NCBI RefSeq assembly: GCF_000002985.6
Contig: NC_003280.10
Span: 4,646,501-4,710,500 of the forward strand
DNA: 64,000 nt
Direction of reading: 5' to 3'
From: Caenorhabditis elegans
Lineage: Eukaryota; Nematoda; Chromadorea; Rhabditida; Rhabditidae
The notes beneath the pieces were generated by a model. It was not told the origin of the DNA, ran no database searches, and worked only from the letters and a program-made list of their open reading frames with translations. The translations under genes were made by a program, and so were the position numbers. This document shows positions 47,007 to 56,983 of this stretch, in pieces. Position 1 is the stretch's first letter. Every line of letters begins with the position of its first letter.

Positions 47007-49781
47007 ATGTCATGCTTCACCTGCTCATCGTTTTTTGGCAGACTACCAATGGAAACCGATGATCCGATACTAAAGCGATTGCCACGTGGCGCTAGACCGT
47101 GGGCGGTACTTGTAGGTGGTGTGATGTGTATGGTGACTTTTGGAATCGTTTATACTTGTGGTAGGTTTTAAATTGTTATAGAATCTAGAAAGATTTTGTG
47201 AGATCAAAACAAATTGGAGAGCAAATATTTCGGGAAAACTTCCAACATTTCTTATTAAAACTTTGTAACCGTGAGTAATAGGAAAAATTGTCAACTAGGA
47301 AAACAATTTTCAATTAATTCTAAATATTTTATCAGTTGACAGCTTCTCGATTATTTTCACAGTTGACAAATTATGGCGGTTTAAAAATTTAATGGGTGGG
47401 CGGCGAGCTTTCTCGGTCTCGGTTAATCTACAAAACTACCAATTTCGGTGTGATAATCCTTGTTTTCAAATTTAAATTTATTTTTATAATATAGAAAAAT
47501 ATTTTATTGATTGGAAATTATTAAAAAGTACCTCGAATACTACTTGAAAGTTGCCATTTGTTGGAAAAAACTGGGTTTTCTTTTGAAGAATTTTTAATTT
47601 TGGAAAATTTATGAATTAATCTGAACAATTTGAAGCATTTATAAAATTTCCAGGTAACCTTCTACCGTACCTTGTCTCGTATTTCCGATGGAAAATGTAT
47701 CCAGATATGAGGACGGGGCAATTGATTTGGTTGCAGACACTTTTGAGTTTGTTTTTTTCCATACTTTCAAGAAACCAGACATTTTGAAATTTCAGGCGGT
47801 CTCCCGATGGGAATGGTGATTGGTGGTCTTGTAGAGAGAAAGTTTGGTGGAAGAGCTGGTGCACTTTTAGGTTCAATTATTTATACGTGAGTTTAAAAAA
47901 AGTTACAGATCGCGATGCACCATGTGCTTAACAAAAAATGATCTGTATTGTTACAGAATTGGTGTTGGATCAACATTCTACTCAATTCAACACTCCTACG
48001 CCGCAACACTGCTTACGATGGGAGGCATCGCAAGCGTCGGAAGTAGCATTGCCTACAGTTCCATTTTGCCAACTGCTCAGAGGGTAATTTTTGAAATTTT
48101 TTGTTGTAAATCTTCAAATAAAGTCTTGATTTCCAAAATCTAATTTTTTTTTCAAAACCCCTAACCTCTGCTAATCTTCAAAATTTCAGTGGTTCCCTGA
48201 CAATGTCGGCCTAGCCGGAGGCATCATAATCGGTGGATATGGATGTGGTGCATTCATCCTGTCACCCCTTCAAACCACTTTTATCAATCCATTAGATTAT
48301 CGTGTCAACGATCAAGGATTCTTCACTCAAGAGGATCTTTTGGAACGGGTTCCCTACGTTTTCATCGTGATGTCCATCTTTTTTACGGTTTTTCAATCGA
48401 TTGGGCTCATTTTTATCGGGCAACCGGAAGGCGATATTCACGTTGAAACGGAGAATTTGATTGGGACGAACAGTGAAATTCGCGTGGAACAGGCGAGGGT
48501 TTGGCCGCAGTTACGGTAAGTCCTGCCGCGAGGCATTATACAGACAAATAACGGGTTTTTTTTTCAGAACCACAACTTTCCTAGTACTATTCCTGTCGTT
48601 GACATGCAATGCCGTTTGGGTCCAACTCACAAGTGGTCTCTACAAAGCTTATGGGCAACAATTTATCGATTCTGACTTCTTTTTGAGCTTGATCGGATCG
48701 ATATCCTCGATTTTCAACGCTGGGAGCAGAGTTTTTTGGGGTGCAATTGCGGATACGGTTATTTTATTATGGAGTCGCAGAAAAATTCGCGCTACGCCCC
48801 CAAGGGTCGGGTCTCGTTGGGTATTGGCGACAAAACAGTTAAACTCTAAAGAAATACCGAAAACATGTTTTTTAAAAATTCTTACCGCTAATACCTAACG
48901 AGACCCAACGTTTGAAGGCGGAGCGGTCTTGATTTTCCAATAATTAATTTCAAATCAAATTTTCAGACATCCTATCAATTTTCCATGTCGATTGTGTGCA
49001 GCCTGGGAGCAGTTTTGGCATTTTCGATGCCACTGGTGAAAATGGTATCCAATGATGTTCTGTTTTTGGCCACCGTTCGTTTTTTTCTTTTTTTTTCTCA
49101 TTGAAATTACAGTTTTTCAGGTTTGTCTGATGTTTTCCTGCATCGGAGGCACATTTTCAATCTTTCCTTACATCACGCACAAGTGTTTTAGTAAGGCGAA
49201 TTTCAGTGTTATGTATGGATTTTTGCAGTGTGCAGTGGTAAGTGGAACTTATTACCGGGATGCGAAATTTTCCGGTTTTTGTGAAAAAGCACCCGGTCTT
49301 GACACGACAAAATTTTGTTAAATGCAAAGGGATGTGCGCCTTTAAAGAGTACTGTACTTTCAAACTTGCGTCGATGCGGAATTTTTATAAATGAAATAAA
49401 ACATTTTAAACACATACATTTAAAAAAATGTGAGAAAAACGATGAAAATGTCGCAGTAGCGAAAGTTTGAAACTACAGTACACTTTAAAGGCGCTTACCT
49501 ATTTGTTTTTAACACAAATTTCTCGTTTCGAGACCGGGTACCGTATTCGCGAATACATGAATACATTTCAGAGTGTCGCCGGACTAATCGCTGGACTCAT
49601 TTCAACACATGCTCTTTCTGAAATCGGATTTGAATATCTTTTCATTGTTTGTGGATGCTTCATGTTGACCTCACTTTTCCTCACTTTTATCGTCCACAAA
49701 ACCGATTTAGCTCAGTTGTTGGTTTCTGCTGAACGAGAACATTTGGAAGAGGATGAGAATGGATATCAAGTTTATCAGTAA
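47007..49781 (+). CDS. Major facilitator superfamily transporter
   Basis: Nine exons, phases consistent, give about 475 aa: 47007-47160, 47654-47746, 47796-47886, 47957-48083, 48190-48515, 48568-48757, 48967-49074, 49121-49237, 49572-49781. About twelve membrane segments are visible. The MFS loop motif between TM2 and TM3 reads GGLVERKFGGRAG (G-x-x-x-D/E-R-x-G-x-R). TM4-5 has QRWFPDNVGLAGGIIIGGYG, typical of the oxalate-formate/monocarboxylate-like branch. The mirror motif SRVFWGAIAD lies between TM8 and TM9. The substrate cannot be told from the sequence. A second ATG at 47049 is an alternative start. Introns 6 and 8 carry foldback repeats. It ends 316 bp from the convergent rpn-5 stop. Confidence 0.85.
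48786..48930. mobile_element. Small foldback repeat in intron 6 of the transporter
   Basis: GCTACGCCCCCAAG...GGGTCTCGTTGGGTATT on the left is mirrored by TAATACCTAACGAGACCCAA...GGCGGAGCG on the right. It is short and AT-rich inside, with no coding potential. It shares the GAGACCC motif with other repeats in the window. Confidence 0.6.
49251..49560. mobile_element. Foldback MITE in intron 8 of the transporter
   Basis: Arms of about 100 bp are inverted copies. The left reads ACCCGGTCTTGACACGAC...GCGCCTTTAAAGAGTACTGT, the right TACACTTTAAAGGCGC...CTCGTTTCGAGACCGGGTAC. The sequence belongs to a high-copy C. elegans family that I recognise by sight but cannot name with certainty. Confidence 0.75.
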
Positions 49782-50097
49782 TTGGTGCACTCATGTTATA
49801 GCTTCTTATCAATTTCCTAGAAAATCAACTCAAACCTGTGATGATCCATTTGTTTCCCGTTACCTCTATCTTACAACTTGTTCCATAAAATTGTTTCTTC
49901 AAAAGCTAGTAATACACATTGAGCACGTATACGTTTACTATCAAACCGAAGAGTGAAAGGATGAAATCGATCGACAGTATTAATAAATTAATGATAAAAC
50001 CGGAGAAGGTGCACGAAAAAGAAGAAATTGGGGAGGGCGAACATCAATAAGAAAAATACACATGATGGCGGAATTATACACAAAAAAGTGGTTAAAT

Positions 50098-51792
50098 TTA
50101 TGCCCGTGGGGCCGCGAGATCCAAGTTCTTGTGAACCATTTGCTCTTTCAGAATGAGATGGGAAACTTTGTTCAATGTATCCGTCAGTTTGTGCACGTTG
50201 CTCGCCCATACATCCAATTGCTCAACATTTGCCTTTTTCAAACGAAGATTGACAATACGGGAAGGGCGATGAAGTTTTGCTCCGGTGATCTGACCGGTAA
50301 CAATGAGGTTACACACAAATGATTCCATTTCATCAACTGGGAAGTCGAGGAGCTCAGCGAGACGTTCGAAAGTGATTTGAGTATAGTACTTGGCAATCAT
50401 ACGCATGTTCTGTAAAAATACAAATAAAAATTTATAAATTTTAACAGGTTTTTAACTTATTAAAATTTTAACTTACGTGCTCTCCAACACGAAGGTGCAA
50501 ATCAGACCACCGCTTCTCTCCTTCAGTTGATTTGTCGAAAATTCCGGTGTCTGGTGAGCTAGTTGTTCCACGTCTTAAAAGCTTCTCGTACTTTGCGACA
50601 ATGGTTCCTTTGAAAGAAATGAGTTCTTGGTTGATGAAAAGATCCAGAATGATCTGAAAAGAAAACAATAATTAGATTAAATTCAAATCGCACAGCTTAC
50701 CTTGTAGTCTGGAACGGTTTCCAATTCTCTTTGAATGGCAATTCGGTTGAGGAGATCCCATTGCTCGTTTGTGTGCGGAGCCAAAAGACAGTAGACAATG
50801 GCAGAACGAAGATGTGAGGTCGCCTTGGCTGAATCAGCTTTAATCTTTTTCGTCTCATAAATTTCACGATGATGACGGCACACGTCCAGATAGTTTCCAT
50901 CGTGAAGTCCGATACGGATCATCGAATCGTAGTATTTCAGCTTCAGGTTCTGTACTTCATCTTCGTCTGACTTGTTGAAGAACTTGATATTGATTTTCTT
51001 AGAGATAATAGTGGCTCGCACAAAATCATTACGAACGAGAGAATATCTCATTTGCTCGAGAAGGTATTGCACCTTCTCTCGCATTTCCATGGAGCCATAT
51101 GTTTCCACTTGAAGTTCAAGAAGCATGGTTGCAGCTTCGTCAAGCTTTCCCTCTCTCTCCAACTTCTTCACAACCATCGAGGTGAGGCGAGCACGTTCCA
51201 CTTCCACATAGATCTTTCCAGCTGTAACAGTGCGAAGAGTTTCAATAAGCTTCATCTTGAGGTCCTCGGTTGGCATTTTGTCAATCATTGCGACAGCATC
51301 ACGGACCATCTTTGCGATAGCCATTTTGATGAGAAGTCTTTTCTTTGAAAGCGTCATGATTGTTTCCATAAGAAGATCCCATTTCTGCCCTTCGAAACAA
51401 AGCTTCGTCTGCAAATATCAGAATTAATATTTTTTTTTTAATTTGAAAAGTATTATCACCATATATTGAACAACGCGTGTATTGCTCTTCATGTCAGCTC
51501 CAAGACGAGTGAGCTTTTCGATGTTGTTCAGACTCTCTACAGCAGCAACAGCGTCCTTTTGAGCGATATCTCGGGCTTTCAGAAGTGCTTCGTCGACTTG
51601 TTTCGAGTAGTCCTGCTCCATTTTGAACAAACGACCATCTCCACCCTGAAAATCATTTAATGAAATCTACAGATAAATTCTCGAAAACGTTTTAAAACTT
51701 ACATGAGCGGCCAAATGAGCCAAATTGTCAAGTTCGCTTAGTTCTCCGACATCGACCGGGTCAACCGGGATCGGTTCGCGTCTGTCGGCCAT
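50098..51792 (-). CDS. rpn-5: 26S proteasome regulatory particle lid subunit RPN5 (PSMD12)
   Basis: Five exons give 490 aa: 51703-51792, 51460-51645, 50701-51408, 50477-50653, 50098-50409. The N-terminus MADRREPIPVDPVDVGELSE is followed by helical TPR-like repeats. The C-terminal PCI/winged-helix region shows MRMIAKYYTQITFERLAELL and DEMESFVCNLIVTGQI. The family builds the proteasome lid scaffold and contacts the deubiquitinase RPN-11. Length agrees with other animals (about 450-490 aa). It shares a 428-bp divergent promoter region with scc-1 and is expected to be constitutive. Confidence 0.95.
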
Positions 51793-52220
51793 ATCTGGAA
51801 TAACAATAATTAGAATATATAGTTCTGCTTTTTTAATTGAAAAATAACTTCAAAACCTATAAAAATATTACTTTTAAATGCACAAAAATTTTAAAGGTAG
51901 AGAGTAGAAAATAATTATTTCTTGAGTGACAATCCGCACAGCTGAAACGAGTGTTACCGTACCTCAAATCGCGGTAAGACCCAGGAGGAGGAAGACAAAA
52001 ATATTTGAAAACGATTTTTCGAGCGTTTTGTCTTCATCATCAGAAATTTACCGCATTTTCAATGTTTGCCTCATTTTAAAACTATTGCTTCTCTCATTGT
52101 GATCATTTGAACATACTTATTCTTCCAGTTTTTGCTCTTTTATCATGTTTTCTCAGGAATTTTCTAATCTATGATCTCTTTGACGTTAACAATCTATTGT
52201 TTATCTCATGCTATTTTCAG
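51793..52220. promoter_or_regulatory. Bidirectional promoter region of rpn-5 and scc-1
   Basis: The two start codons point away from each other, 428 bp apart. TTTTCAG directly precedes the scc-1 ATG and is the expected trans-splice acceptor. No further motif was identified with confidence. Confidence 0.5.
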
Positions 52221-54297
52221 ATGTTCTATGCACAGTTCGTTCTCGCCAAAAAGGGACCGTTGGCAAAAGTGTGGCTGGCAGCTCACTGGGAAAAAAAGCT
52301 GACAAAGGCGCAAATCTTCGAAACAGATGTTCCCCAAGCGATCGAGGAAGTCATTCGCCCCAAGGTTAAAATGGCGCTCCGAACAGTTGGACATCTTCTC
52401 CTTGGAATCGTGAGAATCTACTCGAAGAAGACACGATATCTTCTGGCTGATACAAATGAAGCGTATCAAAAGGTAATTAAAGATAATTTAGAACGACAAA
52501 AACAAAGTAAATTTTCAGATGAAGATTAACTTCCGCAACGGATTCAGTTTTGAAGTCGACATTCCAGAGAATGCAGAAATTGAAGAGGATTTCTCAAACT
52601 TCATTGATAAGTACAATATCACAGTGCCCGAGTTCCACGATGCCGACTACAATGAGCAGCTCATTATGGTGCGTTGTATTAAAAGCAATTCACATTCAAT
52701 TTAATCGCTGTTTCAGGCTAATGTGAGCCGTCGTGAAGACATCACCATGAAAGAAACCGTCAATTTCAATGTCGAGTTCAACATTGACGCAGATTTCGAT
52801 GGGTTCGGTGACGAAGGAGAATCTTGGCAACTCGATCATCTCTACGGATCGGTGGAACCTTTGTCTTTGCGCCCCACTCCTCAGCCAGAATCGTTGATGG
52901 AAGTCGAACGAGATCGTGATGTGGCTGCAAATGGAACGGAAATTTCCCGTATAGATGCGGATAGTGTGATTTTCTCCGAAGGACCAACACGTCCAAATCT
53001 TATTTTTGACAATCAGGAAGGCGGAAATTTCATGCCTGAAATGAACCTGAAGGTTGAGAATCAAACACTGGAAAACGATGGTGGTGTTGGGCCTGCTGAT
53101 ATGTTCAGCTCAATGATTCATCCCGTCAGAGAGCATGCTGTCGCAGATGTTCAAAACGACGATGGTATGGACTTTGACTATCAACCGTTCGAGCCTGAAA
53201 ACGTTGAGCCATCGAGACCACAAAGTCCCGAGTCATTTGCCCTGGAGCCTCTAGATGTGGAGCACATGGAAGGACGGAAAAAACGTCAGAGAAAAGCGAG
53301 AAAGCTGATTGTCGATGCTGAAACTATGATTTCAAACGACGCTTTCCGAGAGCAACAAGAAGACTTCTCCGATACGATGCGAGTAGTTGAAATGGCGCCT
53401 CCTACCAGAAAGATGTTCAATTTATGCGTCAGCGGAGATCTTCAACACCTCAGCCGTGAACCTGGATGCAAAATGTTCAACAGAGAACTCCTTCAAAGAT
53501 ACAGGAGATGTTTGGTCACCCGAGAGTTCGATCTCAATTACACCATGCAAGAGTTGAGCGATAGTTCGAGTTTCACTCCGTCAATGGAAGCTCAAGCTGA
53601 GCCATGGGAGGACTTGAACCTCAATGAGGACATTCAAGAAGATATTCAAGCGCAGGGACCAGCCGTTGATGAATTCTTTAATGATGTGCGCATGGATGAT
53701 GATGATGACAGACAACCAGCTCAGGAAATGGACTTTGGTGACAACTTCGATTTTCCACAAGAAGTAGAACATCAAGAGTGTGCTCCGATCCCTATCCAGA
53801 GTGGATTCGCTGGAGAGGTAATTTTTGGTGCGAATTTCAACTCTTAAAATATTATTTTACAGAACAAAGAGAACGAGGACGCAGAGGATTGGTCTGATCC
53901 GTTCGGTTCTTCAAATTCCAGCAGACGTGGCCAGCTTGAAGCCTATGGATTCGGAAATACTTCGACCTACAAGGAAGACGATGGCAAATGGGCGAAACGC
54001 GCCAAGCACATTCTAAAGAAAGTCTCCGCGGATATTGAGACTTCGGGACAAGCGGACTTCTCATCTGTCACAGCAACTGCCAAGAATCGCAAGCAAGCTG
54101 CAGAGCAATTTTATTCGTTGCTTACCCTGGCCAAGTCTCAAGCAATAAGTGTTGATCAATCAGAGCCATACGGAGAGATCGTAATTCGTCCAGGAGCCAA
54201 TTTCAAAGAAGCATGTCCACTGAGCTCTCCGAAACCGATGGGACTTGGAAATACAATGGAAAATTCCACTATGAGAACCCCAATGAGACCAGTTTAA
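52221..54297 (+). CDS. scc-1: Mitotic cohesin kleisin SCC1/RAD21
   Basis: Four exons (52221-52472, 52519-52668, 52717-53817, 53863-54297) give 645 aa. The Rad21/Rec8 N-terminal domain starts [20 protein letters not shown] and continues through [15 protein letters not shown] to [10 protein letters not shown]; it binds the SMC3 head. The middle is acidic and disordered. It contains an E-x-x-R site (EISR, near residue 208) that could be a separase cleavage site. The C-terminal winged helix, [18 protein letters not shown] followed by [18 protein letters not shown], binds the SMC1 head. The protein closes the cohesin ring for sister chromatid cohesion. The next gene, unc-85, is 1.27 kb downstream on the same strand, with a foldback transposon in between. 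Confidence 0.96.
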
Positions 54298-54471
54298 TCG
54301 TTTTAGCTTATTATTATTACTCGCCATGCATAGTTTAACCTCTTCATTGTATATGGTATCTCGATTTTCTTAAAAGCAAGTATTATTTTTATTCCACGAT
54401 TATTCATATACGGATATTATTTTTGCGGTATTATTTGTTCGAAAAGTACGAATGTACTATCTTTTTCTGTA

Positions 54472-54477
54472 AATAAA
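54472..54477 (+). terminator. Polyadenylation signal of scc-1
   Basis: AATAAA lies 175 bp after the stop codon. Confidence 0.6.
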
Positions 54478-54891
54478 AAGCATCACGGTTTTAATGTTCT
54501 TGTTAATTGCTCAGGTTCCGATTAGTCGAGAGAAGAATAGCGAAAAAAAAAAGATTAACTCGGCTCTACTCAACTTCAACGTTTCCGTGTACAATTTCAT
54601 TCATTCCATCTAGTTTCAAGTGATTTGAGATTCGCTTTCTTCGTATGAAAAAATGACTACATAATTATGAAACTTGGTGAATTTCATCTACAAACGCGTA
54701 AACGTTATTAAAAAAGCTGTTAAAATCTGGAAATTACATTTTTCCATAACTTTCAAGACAGGACACTCCGCTGCATTAGAAAATGTCTTCGAGACTAAAT
54801 GTACGGATTTTACTAAATTTTGAGGCAATTCCGAATAATTTTTGCATTTCAGGCCCACCGTGAAACATTCACGAGGGTACGCGCAGAAAGA

Positions 54892-55314
54892 GAAACGCAG
54901 AGGGGGTACGTTTTCGTAAGGGGATTTTTTCGTAAGGAACGCTTTCAGTAGGGCAATGTGCGGCGCGCCTTTTCGCAAGCCCGCCGCACAGTCCTTCGCA
55001 ATCGATTCGAAATCGATTGAAACCCGTTTTTGTCATCGAAAATTCTGAAAATATCCGTATTTAGCTCGAATAAAACTAATTAATTTCCATTAAAAATCCG
55101 TTTTTAATTGAATTCCGTTCGAAATTTCCTGTTGGAAAAATAAATAAATAAATACGAAGAAGCGTGCGGCGCATTGCAAAAAGCCGTGCGGCGCATTGCG
55201 AAGGACTGTGTGGCGGGCTTGCGAAAAGGCGCGCCGCACATTGCCCTACTGAAAGCGTTCCTTACGAAAAAATCCCCTTACGAAAACGTACCCCCTCGAA
55301 ACGCAGAGAACAAA
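54892..55314. mobile_element. MULE-like foldback element between scc-1 and unc-85
   Basis: Inverted arms of about 98 bp (54902-54999 and 55198-55295) match almost perfectly. The outer ends are GGGGGTACGTTTTCG and its complement. GAAACGCAGA is present just outside each arm, fitting a 10-bp target duplication, as for Mutator-type elements. The loop of about 200 bp is AT-rich and holds tandem GTGCGGCGCATTGC units next to the right arm. High arm identity suggests a young insertion. No transposase is present. Confidence 0.8.
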
Positions 55315-55568
55315 ATGCAAGCGCGCTCCACCGGTACGCGCCAATCGCCACCATTTTAACTTACATAATTGCGGGAATTTTTGATTTCTCATTTTTTCTC
55401 ATCATTTGCGGATTCATTTTTGCAATTTCATTTACCTAAAATTGATACACTTTTTGTTAAAAATGATTTTTTTTTCAGTTTTATTTTGTTTCATGCCAAT
55501 ACTGTTGTGAATTGTCTTTTATTTTGAAAAAGTGGGCTCCTAAATAATTAATTATATTTTTCTTTCAG

Positions 55569-56562
55569 ATGGCTTCCCGTGTCAACATTGTTCAAGTACA
55601 AATTCTCGACAATCCTGCGATGTTTGTCGACAAATTCAAGTTGGAGATCACATTTGAAGTTTTTGAGCACTTGCCGCATGGTAAGAAAGAGGAAAATATA
55701 AACTCATCGATAATAATGATAATTTTCAGATCTCGAATGGGAATTGGTCTACGTCGGATCCGGAACATCCCGAGACTTTGACCAAGTTCTCGATTCAGCG
55801 CTCGTTGGTCCAATTCCAGAAGGACGCCACAAGTTTGTGTTCGACGCGGATCATCCGGATATCTCGAAGATCCCAGTCGATGATATCGTCGGTGTCAGCG
55901 TACTTCTCCTGCGCTGCAAGTACAACGATCAGGAGTTTATCAATATGGGATGGTTCGTGGCAAATGAGTACACCGAGGAAGAGCTCAAAGAGAATCCCCC
56001 ATCGCAGCCACTCATCGAAAAGCTTTCCCGCAAAGTCGAAACTGAAGATCTTCGCATCACCACATTCCCGATTCGCTGGACTGATGAGGATCCGGTCGCA
56101 GAGCCTGTCGAGGATGAGGCTAACAGAGTATTCGCGGAAGATGACCTCATGCCTCTGAATGATGATGGCCAGGAAGATGACGATGAGGAGGAAGAGGTGA
56201 GAAAATGAATTTTACTTATTCAAAAATTAAATAATTTTATTCAGGATGATGACGAGATGGAGGCCAACGCTGAAGAAGTGGATTTGAACGAGAGCTTCAA
56301 TGAACGATTGGCCAATGCACTTGACGGGGCCGAACAGAAAGGCGCAGATGAGAAAATGGAGGACGATGGAGCAAATGAGGATGTTGATATGGCTGGTAAG
56401 TGTTACTTGGTTTCTCTAACCCCTTCTTGTTTCGTGATGTGTGCTTCTCACCCTGTAATTATAGATGACGAGCCTGGCGTTCAGATCAACACTGACACGA
56501 AAGTTCCGGAATCGATGGCGGAGCCACTCTCAGACAAGACAAACAACGAAATGGTCCAGTGA
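55569..56562 (+). CDS. unc-85: Histone H3-H4 chaperone ASF1
   Basis: Four exons (55569-55680, 55730-56196, 56245-56395, 56465-56562) give 275 aa. The conserved ASF1 core (about 1-155) has NIVQVQILDNPAMFVDKFKL, LEWELVYVGS, DQVLDSALVGPIPEGRHKFV, DDIVGVSVLLLRCKYNDQEF and GWFVANEY. These are the surfaces for histone H3-H4 and for B-domain partners. The tail is strongly acidic and not conserved, as in yeast and worm ASF1. Its start codon directly follows TCTTTCAG, so it is probably trans-spliced. In C. elegans unc-85 acts in post-embryonic neuroblast replication; a second gene, asfl-1, covers the germline. Confidence 0.96.
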
Positions 56563-56696
56563 TTTCACTTCCAGTTAATTTATATATTTTGAACTTATTT
56601 TTATTCCCACCCGATTTTCAGTGACTGTCAAAAATTCACATAATTCGTTCTTTCATTTTTTTTCTTTTCAAGAATTTTCACTTTGAATGTTTTCCG

Positions 56697-56702
56697 AATA
56701 AA
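56697..56702 (+). terminator. Polyadenylation signal of unc-85
   Basis: AATAAA lies 135 bp after the stop codon and before the convergent gene's end at 56984. Confidence 0.65.
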
Positions 56703-56983
56703 ACTGTACAGTGTCATTCATTCAATGTTTTTCTTAAAACAAACAACTGAATTATATAAAACTGGTTTATTGTGATTGTACTATATATATAATACACCGG
56801 AGTAAAATAAACAGGCAAATTGATATGACAGTTTGAACGTCAGCTTGATTTGTAGAGATCACACCGTTTCAGTAAAGAAATTGATTTAAAAAGAAAATAA
56901 CTGGAATTTTTAAAAATGTCTAGCGAGTTCTACTTTTGATTTTCCTCGATTTTTACTACATCCTATCCATTTTCTCGTCCGGT

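Noticed and set aside
52696-53064. Minus-strand open frames opposite scc-1, tsn-1, unc-85 and the zinc-finger gene
   Set aside because: They are shadows of strong codon bias in the real exons and have no similarity to known proteins.
52221-56562. scc-1/unc-85 operon
   Set aside because: The spacer is 1.27 kb and contains a transposon. unc-85 may have its own promoter. It cannot be decided from sequence.
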